A DNA stretch of 64,000 bases from contig NZ_PHQQ01000012.1 in NCBI RefSeq assembly GCF_002909235.1, forward strand, positions 1-64,000, in the 5' to 3' direction. Shown one piece after another: positions 23,348 through 31,841 of this stretch. This DNA is from Arenibacter catalasegens. GTDB taxonomy: Bacteria; Bacteroidota; Bacteroidia; Flavobacteriales; Flavobacteriaceae. A program made the translations under genes and the position numbers. The notes beneath the pieces were generated by a model. It was not told the DNA's origin. It was given only the letters and a program-made list of their open reading frames with translations, and ran no database searches. Position 1 is the stretch's first letter; each line of letters opens with the position of its first letter.

Positions 23348-26176
23348 ATGAAAAACTCACTTAGACTTTCAACTTTCACTTTTTTTATTTTTCAATTCAT
23401 CTTTTCACAAACTGGCGAATTAACGGGATCATTGATCGATGCCGATTTTCAAGATCCTGTCCCTTTTGCCAACATTCTGGTAAAAGGCACCACTATAGGT
23501 ACCACCTCCGATTTTGATGGTAATTATAAGCTTAGCCTTGACGAAGGCAGCCACACCCTTTCCTTTTCCTTCCTAGGTTATAAAACCGTGGAAATTACCA
23601 ATGTTGTCATTAAGGCGAACGAGGTAACCAATGTAAATGTTACCATGGAGACCTTGGCGGAAGGCTTGGACGAAGTAGTGGTTTCCGTAAGTGTAAAGAA
23701 AAATACTGAAACCGCTGTTCTGGGTATCCAGAAAAAAGCTGTTAACCTATTGGATGGCCTATCTGCCGAAGCCTTCAAAAAAACGGGCTCCAGTGATGTG
23801 GCCAGTGCTATAAAATCTGTACCAGGCGTTTCGGTGCAAGGGGGAAAATATGTTTATGTTAGGGGTCTGGGCGATCGCTATACCAAATCTATTTTAAACG
23901 GGGTGGACATACCTGGTCTGGACCCAGATAGAAACACTATACAGTTGGACATTTTTCCTACCAATATTATCGACAATATCCTAGTCCTTAAATCTGCTTC
24001 TGCCGATCTGCCTGCAGATTTTACGGGGGGTATCGTGAACATCGTTACCAAGGATTACCCCACTAAAAAAGAACACAGTATTTCTCTTAGTGGTAGTTAT
24101 AATCCAGATATGCACTTTAATGAAAACTACTTGGATTATAAAGGCAGTTCTACAGATTTCCTAGGGTTTGACAACGGCAACCGAAGCGTTCCCATTAATC
24201 GGAATCAGGAAATTCCAAACACCTTTGAATACAATCCATTATTGACAGCGATAACCAAAAAGTTTAATCCGGTGCTATCGGCCATGAAAACCAATAGTGT
24301 TATGGACTACAGCTTTGGATTCACCACTGGCAATCAATACAATGTGGGCGAAGGTGAAAACAGATTGGGGTTTTTAGCTTCTGTTTCTTATAAAAACACC
24401 ACTGCTTTTTACGAAGGGGCAGAGAACAACTTCTTCCGAAGAAATTCGGACACTTCTGTTTTTGAATTGGAAACGGATAGGACCCAAACTGGAGATTTAG
24501 GCAGAAATAACGTTTTGGTAAGTGGATTATTGGGGACTTCCTTTAAAACTCAAAAATCCAAATACAAACTAAATATCCTTCATCTTCAGAACGGGGAATC
24601 TACGGCAGGTTATTTTAGCCAGACCCTTAACTTTTCCGATTTTGTAAATTTCTCTAAAGACAACTTGGAATACACACAACGCTCCATATCCAATGTATTG
24701 TTATCCGGAACACATTCCAGCGAAGATGCGTCATGGACTACGGAATGGGCCCTTTCTCCTACCATGTCCAAAATTCAGGACAAGGACATTAGAACAACTT
24801 CCTTTAGGGTAGAGGACGGAGTTTACTCCATTCCACAGAATAACCAGCCAAAAAGGATTTGGAGAGATTTGGAGGAGATCAATGCCGTTGCCAAACTAGA
24901 TCTTACCAAAAGATATGAATTTTTGGAAAAAGATGCCAAATTAAAATTTGGAGCCTATAGCTCGTACAAGACTAGGGACTTTAGCATTTTAAATTTTGAA
25001 ATAGAGAACAATGCCCAAACTACAAAGTTCAATGGTGTCGCAGACAACATCCTCTTGGATGAAAACTTGTGGACGGTAAACAACAATTCAGGCTCTTACA
25101 TTGACCCGGACATTACTATAGCGGAACCCGCCAATACGTTTAAAGCGGTACAACAAAATATTGCAGGCTACGTATCCAATGAATTTAAATTGGGTCAAAA
25201 ATTGCGTACCATTCTTGGCTTAAGGGTAGAAAAGTTTGAATCCCGATATACTGGAGAAGATAACAAGGATATTAATGATTCACAAAAAGTCATTTATGAT
25301 AACGAAACCATTATAGATAAGTTCGACCTTTTTCCAACCGCCAATTTAATTTATGAATTAACCGAAGAGGTGAACCTAAGGGGATCATTTTCCAGGACTA
25401 CGGCAAGGCCTTCTTTTAAAGAAGCTTCCATTGCCAAGATTTTTGACCCCTTATCCAACAATACCTTCATCGGTAATATTAATTTGGACCCCACCTACAT
25501 TAATAATTTCGATTTTAGGGTGGAATGGTTCGGTGACAGTGCAGAGATGATAGCATTGAGTAGCTTTTATAAAAAGTTTACCGACCCCATAGAACTTACT
25601 TACTTTGAGTCCTCCTCGGATAACTTTACCCCTCAAAACCTAGGTGATGCCGATGTGATTGGATTGGAGTTTGAATTAAGGAAGAATTTAGGTTTCATCG
25701 CAGAGCCGCTTTCCAATTTTAGCTTTACTGTAAATACCTCGATTATAAAATCGACCCAAATTTATAGCGAAAGTGAGCGCAATCTTAGATTGCTTGGACT
25801 TAGGGACGGAGAAACCTTGGGCAAGGACAGAGAGCTACAGGGACAGTCACCTTTCCTTATCAATTCGGGATTAAATTACGAGGGAGTAGAAAACGGCATC
25901 CAAATGGGTATGAACTACAATGTGCAGGGTAAAACATTGCAGGTGGTAGGTAACGGTTTTGTACCGGACGTTTACACCATGCCCTTTCACAATTTAAACT
26001 TCAACCTCTCCAAAAGTTTTGGCGAAAATCAAAATCAGAGCGTAAGTTTTAAAATAAGCAATCTTTTAGATGATGATGTTGAAAGTGAATATGAATCTTA
26101 CAAAGCCCAAAATCAAACCTTCTCCAAAAGAAGTCCGGGCAAGTCATTCTCCTTGGGCTATAATTTAAAATTCTAA
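23348..26176 (+). CDS. TonB-dependent outer-membrane receptor
   Basis: 942 residues: signal peptide ending near FIFSQT, a carboxypeptidase-regulatory-like domain (about 25-110; VPFANILVKGTTIGT, FDGNYKLSL), a plug domain with SVPGVSVQGGKYVYVRGLGDRY, then a long beta-barrel ending in aromatic NLKF. It imports an unknown ligand across the outer membrane using energy from TonB. It sits downstream of the surface lipoprotein and shares the regulatory region with the Pho-like two-component system, so a phosphorus-containing ligand or a phosphate-starvation role is a reasonable guess. It is not a SusC/SusD pair: the lipoprotein lies upstream and lacks SusD features. Confidence 0.88.
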   Translation: MKNSLRLSTFTFFIFQFIFSQTGELTGSLIDADFQDPVPFANILVKGTTIGTTSDFDGNYKLSLDEGSHTLSFSFLGYKTVEITNVVIKANEVTNVNVTMETLAEGLDEVVVSVSVKKNTETAVLGIQKKAVNLLDGLSAEAFKKTGSSDVASAIKSVPGVSVQGGKYVYVRGLGDRYTKSILNGVDIPGLDPDRNTIQLDIFPTNIIDNILVLKSASADLPADFTGGIVNIVTKDYPTKKEHSISLSGSYNPDMHFNENYLDYKGSSTDFLGFDNGNRSVPINRNQEIPNTFEYNPLLTAITKKFNPVLSAMKTNSVMDYSFGFTTGNQYNVGEGENRLGFLASVSYKNTTAFYEGAENNFFRRNSDTSVFELETDRTQTGDLGRNNVLVSGLLGTSFKTQKSKYKLNILHLQNGESTAGYFSQTLNFSDFVNFSKDNLEYTQRSISNVLLSGTHSSEDASWTTEWALSPTMSKIQDKDIRTTSFRVEDGVYSIPQNNQPKRIWRDLEEINAVAKLDLTKRYEFLEKDAKLKFGAYSSYKTRDFSILNFEIENNAQTTKFNGVADNILLDENLWTVNNNSGSYIDPDITIAEPANTFKAVQQNIAGYVSNEFKLGQKLRTILGLRVEKFESRYTGEDNKDINDSQKVIYDNETIIDKFDLFPTANLIYELTEEVNLRGSFSRTTARPSFKEASIAKIFDPLSNNTFIGNINLDPTYINNFDFRVEWFGDSAEMIALSSFYKKFTDPIELTYFESSSDNFTPQNLGDADVIGLEFELRKNLGFIAEPLSNFSFTVNTSIIKSTQIYSESERNLRLLGLRDGETLGKDRELQGQSPFLINSGLNYEGVENGIQMGMNYNVQGKTLQVVGNGFVPDVYTMPFHNLNFNLSKSFGENQNQSVSFKISNLLDDDVESEYESYKAQNQTFSKRSPGKSFSLGYNLKF

Positions 26177-26206
26177 AAAGCTAATTTCAATTTAAATAAA
26201 AAAGTG

Positions 26207-26249
26207 GCCCAATCCTGTGTTTATCAGCATAGAATTGGGCTTCTTTTTG
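26207..26249 (+). terminator. Rho-independent terminator after the TonB receptor
   Basis: Stem GCCCAAT / ATTGGGC with a 20-nt loop that can itself pair in part, followed by TTCTTTTTGC. It separates the receptor from the downstream T9SS mini-protein genes. Confidence 0.65.
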
Positions 26250-26310
26250 CATTTCATCGAATATTCCCGTAGAATTTTAAGTTCCGCTAACGTGCTGCGA
26301 TTAGAATTAT

Positions 26311-26319
26311 TACATTTAC
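26311..26319 (+). promoter_or_regulatory. TACATTTAC element upstream of the first T9SS mini-protein
   Basis: The same nine bases occur at 26810-26818, and each copy lies 36-37 bp before the ATG of a T9SS mini-protein. It resembles TAnnTTTG with a changed last base, so it may be the -7 element of both genes. Confidence 0.35.
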
Positions 26320-26346
26320 GGTATATTATTTGTTGTTATAGTGTCT

Positions 26347-26664
26347 ATGAAGCAACTTTACTTAGTTATAGCCTTACTTTTTATCTCGTTTTCCTATGGA
26401 CAGGATTCCAAAGGAAATAATGGGAGTGGGGAAATTGCTGGTTTTAAAATATATCCCAATCCGGTTACCAATGGCAGGGTATATATTAGCACTACCTTAA
26501 ACGCCCCAAAACAAATTCTAATATTTGATATTTTTGGATCTCAAGTTTTGGAAACAACAATTATAGGTTCGGAATTAAATGTCAGTGATTTGGATGCCGG
26601 GGTCTATATGTTAAGGGTAAATGAAAAAAACAAAATAGCTACACGCAAGCTAATTGTTAAATAG
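26347..26664 (+). CDS. Mini-protein: signal peptide plus T9SS type A sorting domain (first)
   Basis: With the ATG at 26347 (a GTG lies two codons earlier) the protein has 105 residues: a signal peptide MKQLYLVIALLFISFSYGQ, about 15 polar residues, then a complete type IX sorting domain from FKIYPNPVTNGRVYIS through GVYMLRVNE to RKLIVK. Nothing is left that could be cargo. The C-terminal domain is recognised by the T9SS machinery and normally removed at the surface. A paralogue with about half its residues identical in this domain lies 182 bp downstream. Function unknown. Confidence 0.85.
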   Translation: MKQLYLVIALLFISFSYGQDSKGNNGSGEIAGFKIYPNPVTNGRVYISTTLNAPKQILIFDIFGSQVLETTIIGSELNVSDLDAGVYMLRVNEKNKIATRKLIVK

Positions 26665-26809
26665 CACTTCCCAACTTTTTCTACCTTCCCAAGCCTTATA
26701 ATTATCTCATTTTAAGCATTTAGGAACACAGTATGTAATATAAAATTGGTGTTCACATACAAAAACAGCGTATTTACAACATTTAATATCGCTTCTTTCC
26801 CCAATTAGC

Positions 26810-26818
26810 TACATTTAC
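26810..26818 (+). promoter_or_regulatory. TACATTTAC element upstream of the second T9SS mini-protein
   Basis: Second copy of the nine-base element, 37 bp before the ATG at 26847. The surrounding bases differ from those of the first copy, so this is not simply a duplicated segment. Confidence 0.35.
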
Positions 26819-26846
26819 TTTATTGATCCCAAATCAATAATAACCT

Positions 26847-27170
26847 ATGAAAATATTTTACACCCTACTGTTCATGGTATTTTCTATTGCCGTTTCTGCA
26901 CAGGAATTTGTTGAAGAACCTGTGGACAGAACTGCCCAGTCCAATACATTTAAATTATATCCCAATCCGGCCTATCAGGAGGTGGTGTATATTACCACCA
27001 AACTTAACGGAGTAAAGGATGTAATAATCTATGATGTTTTTGGCACTGTAGTCTTAGAAGACCGTATTACCACAAGTCTTTTAAACATATCCAAATTAGC
27101 CCCTGGGGTATATGTTCTTCAAATTATAGAAAACAGGGTCACGATGACCAGGAAGTTGGTGGTAAAATAA
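26847..27170 (+). CDS. Mini-protein: signal peptide plus T9SS type A sorting domain (second)
   Basis: 107 residues. A signal peptide MKIFYTLLFMVFSIAVSAQ is followed by a short acidic linker (EEPVDRTAQSN) and a type IX sorting domain, FKLYPNPAYQEVVYITT through GVYVLQIIEN to RKLVVK. I count 37 of 73 identical positions with the sorting domain of the preceding gene. The pair looks like an old tandem duplication with separate promoters. It could be an adhesin-like surface peptide, a decoy or maturation factor for the sorting machinery, or the remnant of a larger cargo gene; sequence alone does not decide. Confidence 0.85.
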   Translation: MKIFYTLLFMVFSIAVSAQEFVEEPVDRTAQSNTFKLYPNPAYQEVVYITTKLNGVKDVIIYDVFGTVVLEDRITTSLLNISKLAPGVYVLQIIENRVTMTRKLVVK

Positions 27171-27382
27171 CCCTTCTAAGCATCTTATTTTATTCTCCGA
27201 ACACACCTTACACCCAATGCTCGTCTATTTTTCTTCTTAAACGACCAATAATCGGAATACGGATTTAAAGCCTTACTACTATTTCCAAAGAAAAACTTCA
27301 CCCTATTTCAATTATCAATAAAACCATAAAATAGGTTTTTCACGCTATTGTTATCATTACTTTTGCGGTAGTTAATAAGAAT

Positions 27383-28360
27383 ATGCCCGTCGATACCATT
27401 TTTAATATTGCTACTAAAGAGGAGTTCAATGCCATGGCTTTGAAAACTTTTGGGATCCAGTATCAAGGAAACATAGTCTATAACGAGTTCTGTAGGCACT
27501 TGGGAAAAAATGAATCCAATGTAAGAAGCATTTCGGATATCCCCTTTCTCCCGATAGAATTTTTTAAGTCTAGGAAAGTAATTACAGGCTCCTTTACTCC
27601 CCAAATTATATTTACCAGTAGTGGTACTACAGGAAGCGAAGTAAGCCAACATTATGTCCAAAGTACAGAACTATATGAAAATAGCTATCTAACAGCTTTT
27701 AAACAATTTTATGGGGATATAGAAGACTACTGTGTACTGGCGTTATTGCCCTCTTATCTTGAACGGGATGGTTCTTCCTTAATTTATATGGCCAATGACC
27801 TTATCATTAAAAGCAACCACCCTGATAGTGGGTTTTATTTGGATGATATTGAACGTTTGCAAAAGACGTTATTAAGATTAGATGGTAGTAGCACAAAAAT
27901 ACTACTGTTGGGCGTCTCCTTTGCCTTATTGGATATGGTGGAAGAATACAAATTAAACCTGAAGAATACCGTAATTATGGAAACTGGAGGTATGAAAGGG
28001 CGAAAAAAAGAATTGATCCGCGAGGAACTGCATGACTTACTAAAAGCCGGTTTCGGAGTACCAAATATACATTCGGAATACGGGATGACCGAGCTGTTGT
28101 CCCAAGCTTACTCCCAGGGCAACGGACGCTTCCTGGCCCCTAATTGGATGAAAGTCTTGACACGTGAAACGGAGGACCCCCTTTCACTTCTGCCAACGGG
28201 GAAAACAGGCGGTGTAAATATCATTGACTTGGCCAATATACACTCCTGTTCCTTTATTGCCACCCAAGATTTGGGAAGGGTTCAACCCGACGGTAGCTTT
28301 GAAATACTAGGCAGGTTCGACAATTCCGATATAAGAGGCTGTAATCTAATGGTATTATAA
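27383..28360 (+). CDS. LuxE/PaaK-family acyl transferase
   Basis: 325 residues of the acyl-protein synthetase/phenylacetate-CoA ligase-like family. The adenylate-binding signature TSSGTTGSE is near residues 74-82 and HSEYGMTELLSQAY near 228-241; the C-terminus holds a G-R-F-D motif (LGRFDNSDIRG). Such proteins adenylate or transfer acyl groups from fatty acids. Many Bacteroidota carry this gene, often annotated only as acyl transferase, with no lux genes around, and none are here. Neighbours (T9SS mini-proteins upstream, a 657-bp gap downstream) give no pathway. No terminator is obvious after it. Confidence 0.82.
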   Translation: MPVDTIFNIATKEEFNAMALKTFGIQYQGNIVYNEFCRHLGKNESNVRSISDIPFLPIEFFKSRKVITGSFTPQIIFTSSGTTGSEVSQHYVQSTELYENSYLTAFKQFYGDIEDYCVLALLPSYLERDGSSLIYMANDLIIKSNHPDSGFYLDDIERLQKTLLRLDGSSTKILLLGVSFALLDMVEEYKLNLKNTVIMETGGMKGRKKELIREELHDLLKAGFGVPNIHSEYGMTELLSQAYSQGNGRFLAPNWMKVLTRETEDPLSLLPTGKTGGVNIIDLANIHSCSFIATQDLGRVQPDGSFEILGRFDNSDIRGCNLMVL

Positions 28361-28518
28361 TACCAGAAATTTAGCGTCCATCAAAAAAGTAGTGACCAAA
28401 TAAATTAAGATACTTTTCTTTGGTGCTCTTTCTTGCACAAAGGCAGGAATATTCTCTGCTCCACTAGACCCTCTTTTGGCGACCTAATTCACAGTGATGC
28501 TTCAACCACTGAATACAG

Positions 28519-28695
28519 CTAATTTTCAAAAATAACACCTGAAAGAATAAGTCCTGCAAGGATGACCAACAAGACAACGGTAATAATAACGGCCCCTAGT
28601 TTCGTCTTTTTATTCTCCTGGAAAATATAATTATCCCTAGGGTCATTTTCATCTTTTAAGATTTTGGTGTTTTCTTCACCTTGTTTACTGGTCAT
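28519..28695 (-). CDS. Small single-pass membrane protein
   Basis: A 58-residue open frame with ATG at 28693-28695 and TAG at 28519-28521. The first 30 residues are strongly charged (MTSKQGEENTKILKDENDPR and on to QENKKTK), followed by one membrane span of about 22 residues (AVIITVVLLVILAGLILSGV) and a short FEN tail. A charged soluble half followed by a clean hydrophobic helix is unlikely by chance in this base composition. Topology by the positive-inside rule puts the N-terminus in the cytosol. No family is recognised and no partner is obvious. Confidence 0.6.
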   Translation of the reverse strand: MTSKQGEENTKILKDENDPRDNYIFQENKKTKLGAVIITVVLLVILAGLILSGVIFEN

Positions 28696-28970
28696 ATTCC
28701 ATATTTTAGTGATATTCTAAAATACACCACCTTAACAAAATCGATTAATGCTATCAACTAAAATCTTAACTCTTTTATGCGGTAATAATAAAAATTGAAT
28801 TTCTTGAAAAAATTTCAGAAAACGCCCATCATGGAGGCAGCGCTAAAAAGGTATTTTATCTAAACAGATCCTGACGGCAACACTAAAGTTTTAAAACCAG
28901 AAACGGAGAGAATGTAATTCAATTTACCTACAACTGTTTAAAAAGCAGATACGACAACTCCTTGGGAAAG

Positions 28971-28997
28971 AAAAAACCCCGAAGTTTGAATTCGGGG
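28971..28997 (-). terminator. Rho-independent terminator of tyrS
   Basis: Stem CCCCGAA / TTCGGGG with loop GTTTGAA, followed on the minus strand by TTTTTT. It lies 21 bp beyond the tyrS stop codon. Confidence 0.8.
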
Positions 28998-29017
28998 AAA
29001 TATATAGATTAAAGTGT

Positions 29018-30313
29018 TTATTGGATCACCAGAACAAAATAATTCTTCTTTCCGCGCTGTAACAAAACATATTTATTGTTGATAAGGTCTTCGGCAGTGA
29101 TGACGTAATCTTCCTTGACCTTTTCCTTGTTTACGGAAATGGAATTTTGCTTCAATTCGCGCCTAGCTTCTCCATTAGACCCCAAAAAGCCAGTTTTTGC
29201 TGCCAAGGCTGCGATCATATCCAAGCCATTTTCAATATCCTCCTTCGACACTTCTGCCTGTGGTACACCTTCAAAAACATCCAAAAATGTTTTTTCATTT
29301 AGTTTTTTTAAGTCCTCAGAAGTGGATTTTCCAAAAAGAATATCACTGGCCTTAATAGCATTGTCCAAATCTTCCTGTGAATGCACCATCACCGTAACCT
29401 CATCGGCCAAACGCTTTTGTAGAACCCTTAAATGCGGAGCTTCTTGATGCGTTTTTACCAAATTTTCTATTTCCTGCTTTGGTAAAAAAGTAAATATTTT
29501 GATATATTTTTCGGCATCCTCATCTGAGGTGTTTAGCCAATACTGATAGAATTTATAAGGCGAAGTCCTTTCCGAATCTAACCAAATGTTGCCCCCTTCG
29601 GACTTCCCGAATTTGGTGCCATCCGCCTTTGTAATTAACGGACAGGTAAGGGCAAACCCCTTGCCGCCACCAATTCTTCGAATTAGCTCTGTTCCGGTAG
29701 TAATATTCCCCCATTGATCGCTACCTCCCATTTGAAGGGTACAGTTATATTCCCTATAAAGGTGTAAAAAATCATATCCCTGCACCAATTGATAGGTAAA
29801 TTCCGTAAAAGACATTCCTTCTTTGGCTTCCGCAGATAAACGTTTTTTAACGGAATCCTTGGCCATCATATAATTTACAGTAATGTGCTTTCCAACGTCG
29901 CGTATGAATTCCAAAAAGGAAAAATCCTTCATCCAGTCATAATTATTCACCAAGATGGCACTATTGTCATTTCCACTGTTAAAATCCAAAAAACGGGAAA
30001 GTTGTGCTTTTATGGCAGCCTGATTATGCGCTAATGTAGCTTCATCCAATAAATTACGCTCTGTAGATTTCCCTGAAGGGTCACCGATCATCCCCGTTGC
30101 TCCCCCGATCAAGGCATATGGCTTGTGCCCTGCCAATTGAAAATGGCGAAGCATCATTACCCCTACCAAATGTCCAATATGAAGTGAATCTGCAGTTGGA
30201 TCAATTCCCACATAGGAAGACTGCATTCCACTTAACAAATGTTCTTCCGTACCGGGCATTGCATCGTGCAACATTCCTCTCCAAGTTAATTCTTCTACAA
30301 AGTTTATTGTCAT
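29018..30313 (-). CDS. tyrS: Tyrosyl-tRNA synthetase
   Basis: Class I aminoacyl-tRNA synthetase charging tRNA-Tyr. HIGH motif at residues 45-48 (SLHIGHLVG), the tyrosine-binding GGSDQWGNI block, the KMSKS-equivalent KFGKSEGGN, and a C-terminal S4-like RNA-binding domain ending near [12 protein letters not shown]. 431 residues is normal for the bacterial TyrRS-S type. It is a single-gene unit with its own promoter and terminator. Confidence 0.97.
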   Translation of the reverse strand: MTINFVEELTWRGMLHDAMPGTEEHLLSGMQSSYVGIDPTADSLHIGHLVGVMMLRHFQLAGHKPYALIGGATGMIGDPSGKSTERNLLDEATLAHNQAAIKAQLSRFLDFNSGNDNSAILVNNYDWMKDFSFLEFIRDVGKHITVNYMMAKDSVKKRLSAEAKEGMSFTEFTYQLVQGYDFLHLYREYNCTLQMGGSDQWGNITTGTELIRRIGGGKGFALTCPLITKADGTKFGKSEGGNIWLDSERTSPYKFYQYWLNTSDEDAEKYIKIFTFLPKQEIENLVKTHQEAPHLRVLQKRLADEVTVMVHSQEDLDNAIKASDILFGKSTSEDLKKLNEKTFLDVFEGVPQAEVSKEDIENGLDMIAALAAKTGFLGSNGEARRELKQNSISVNKEKVKEDYVITAEDLINNKYVLLQRGKKNYFVLVIQ

Positions 30314-30344
30314 GCCTTAAATATTCTAATTCAATAATAGCTGC

Positions 30345-30376
30345 AAATATAAAATAAATAGGTTGCTTAAGTCCAA
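30345..30376 (-). promoter_or_regulatory. Promoter of tyrS
   Basis: On the minus strand TTG (30374-30376), a 21-bp spacer and TATATTTG (30345-30352): both elements of the Bacteroidota promoter at correct spacing. The leader to the ATG at 30313 would be about 25 nt. Confidence 0.5.
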
Positions 30377-30407
30377 CCGAAAATGGAATATATTAGAGTC
30401 AATTGAG

Positions 30408-30415
30408 TAAATTTG
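30408..30415 (+). promoter_or_regulatory. Candidate -7 element of the epimerase gene
   Basis: TAAATTTG, an exact TAnnTTTG match, only 5 bp before the ATG at 30420. A promoter here would give an almost leaderless message; no -33 element was seen. Confidence 0.3.
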
Positions 30416-30419
30416 CGCC

Positions 30420-31430
30420 ATGATTTTAGTCACAGGCGGTACTGGTTTGGTAGGAGCGCACCTTCTTTTGCACTTATTGCAAACGGATGTCCCGGTCAAA
30501 GCCATTCATAGAAAAAATAGTAACCTAAAGGAAGTGGAAGAAGTTTTCGGTTATTATACCGACAAATCCCAAGAACTTTTTCAAAAAATCTCTTGGGTCG
30601 AGGCGGACATTAACGACCTCCCTGCCCTTGAAATTGCCTTTGAAAACGTGACCCATGTTTATCATTGTGCTGCCTTAATTTCTTTCGACCCCAATGATTA
30701 TGAGCAATTGCGTACCGTAAATATTGAGGGCACCAAGAATATTGTAAATCTTTGTATTGCCAATGGTATAAAAAAATTGTGCTACATAAGTACTATCGGT
30801 GCTATAGGAAGAACTGTAGACAATAACCAAGAGGCCACGGAGGACACAGATTGGCATACACAACAAAGCAATGTTTACGCCATGACCAAGATGGATGCCG
30901 AATTGGAGGTTTGGAGAGGTGCTCAAGAAGGCCTCCCTGTTGTAATTATTAATCCAGGAGTCATTTTAGGCCCTGGTTTTTGGAATACAGGGACCGGAAT
31001 ATTGTTTAAAACGGCATTTAAAGCGCGTAAATACTATCCGCCAGGAGGAACCGGTTTTATTACAGTAAGTGATGTAGTAAATATAATGGTCCAATTAATG
31101 GAGTCTCGTATAACCAATGAAAAGTATATCCTTGTGGCCGATCAACTTTCCTATAAAGATATACTGTATAAAATTACTCAGGCCTTTGACAAACCCAGTC
31201 CCAGTAGGGAACTAAAATTTTGGGAATTGGAGATCCTTTGGCGATTGGATTGGCTTAGGAATATCTTTTGGAAAAGCGGCAGAAAACTAACCAAAATCTC
31301 GGTTTCTTCTTTACAAAAAAATCAAAAGTTTAATAGCGACAAAATTAAAAATCAATTAGGGTATACTTTTGAGGCTTTGGACGGAACCATTGAACTGTCC
31401 TGCAAAAAATTTATGGAAGGGAATCCTTAG
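30420..31430 (+). CDS. NAD-dependent epimerase/dehydratase (extended SDR)
   Basis: 336-residue extended short-chain dehydrogenase. The NAD-binding motif GGTGLVGAHLL is at residues 6-16, CYISTIGAIG follows strand 5, and the active-site pair reads YAMTKMDAE (Tyr-x3-Lys). Such enzymes act on nucleotide sugars, steroids or flavonoid-like compounds, and the substrate cannot be chosen from the sequence. The C-terminal 20 bp overlap convergently with the DUF4296 gene. The arrangement with DUF4296, dihydroorotase and a polyprenol-P-mannose synthase is, in my experience, common in Flavobacteriaceae. Confidence 0.85.
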   Translation: MILVTGGTGLVGAHLLLHLLQTDVPVKAIHRKNSNLKEVEEVFGYYTDKSQELFQKISWVEADINDLPALEIAFENVTHVYHCAALISFDPNDYEQLRTVNIEGTKNIVNLCIANGIKKLCYISTIGAIGRTVDNNQEATEDTDWHTQQSNVYAMTKMDAELEVWRGAQEGLPVVIINPGVILGPGFWNTGTGILFKTAFKARKYYPPGGTGFITVSDVVNIMVQLMESRITNEKYILVADQLSYKDILYKITQAFDKPSPSRELKFWELEILWRLDWLRNIFWKSGRKLTKISVSSLQKNQKFNSDKIKNQLGYTFEALDGTIELSCKKFMEGNP

Positions 31431-31839
31431 TCTCTACCGGCTTTTTCTTGAGATTGGGATTTAATTTTTCTTTCGCCTCGATTAAGGAATCCTGTTTCTT
31501 CTGCCTTTCTTCTTCAAAAAACTTCTCCTCCTTTTCCAATTTCTCCTTCACTTTAGTATAAATAGACTCGTACACGGTGGGCATAGAAGCATAATAGGTA
31601 TCACTCCCAATAAATTGAATACTATCGATCCCGTACTTGGTATATATATACCCCATAGGCTCAATATCATATTCGTTTAGAATACTTTCATTAATTATTT
31701 TGCCCGCATTTAATAAGGAAATGTCGTATAAAATAGTGACCATTTTATCCTCGGGAATAAGATTCTCAGGTTTATCCACCACCATTTCATTACAGGAGAA
31801 CAACAAACCTATAAAAATGGGAACGATATATTTTAGCAT
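31411..31839 (-). CDS. DUF4296 lipoprotein
   Basis: 142 residues. An N-terminal lipoprotein signal (IVPIFIGLLFSC, Cys at about 16) leads into VDKPENLIPEDKMVTILYDISLLNAGK, the recognisable core of DUF4296, followed by a long charged helix rich in Lys and Glu. Function unknown in the literature as far as I know. It follows dihydroorotase by 2 bp on the same strand. The last codons overlap the end of the convergent epimerase gene by 20 bp, so no terminator can lie between them. Confidence 0.85.
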   Translation of the reverse strand: MLKYIVPIFIGLLFSCNEMVVDKPENLIPEDKMVTILYDISLLNAGKIINESILNEYDIEPMGYIYTKYGIDSIQFIGSDTYYASMPTVYESIYTKVKEKLEKEEKFFEEERQKKQDSLIEAKEKLNPNLKKKPVETKDSLP

Positions 31840-31841
31840 TG

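Larger units (their letters stand above)
28361..29017. other. Intergenic region containing a small membrane-protein gene
   Basis: 657 bp between the acyl transferase and tyrS. It holds one credible short gene on the minus strand (28519-28695) and the tyrS terminator (28971-28997). The segment 28700-28960 shows no gene, promoter or repeat that I can support. Confidence 0.6.

Noticed and set aside
23348-26176. SusC/SusD polysaccharide utilisation pair
   Set aside because: The neighbouring lipoprotein has cysteine repeats and a beta-helix-like chain, not the helical SusD fold, and lies upstream.
27383-28360. Bioluminescence gene luxE
   Set aside because: Only the fold matches; luxCDAB are absent and the family is widespread in Bacteroidota.
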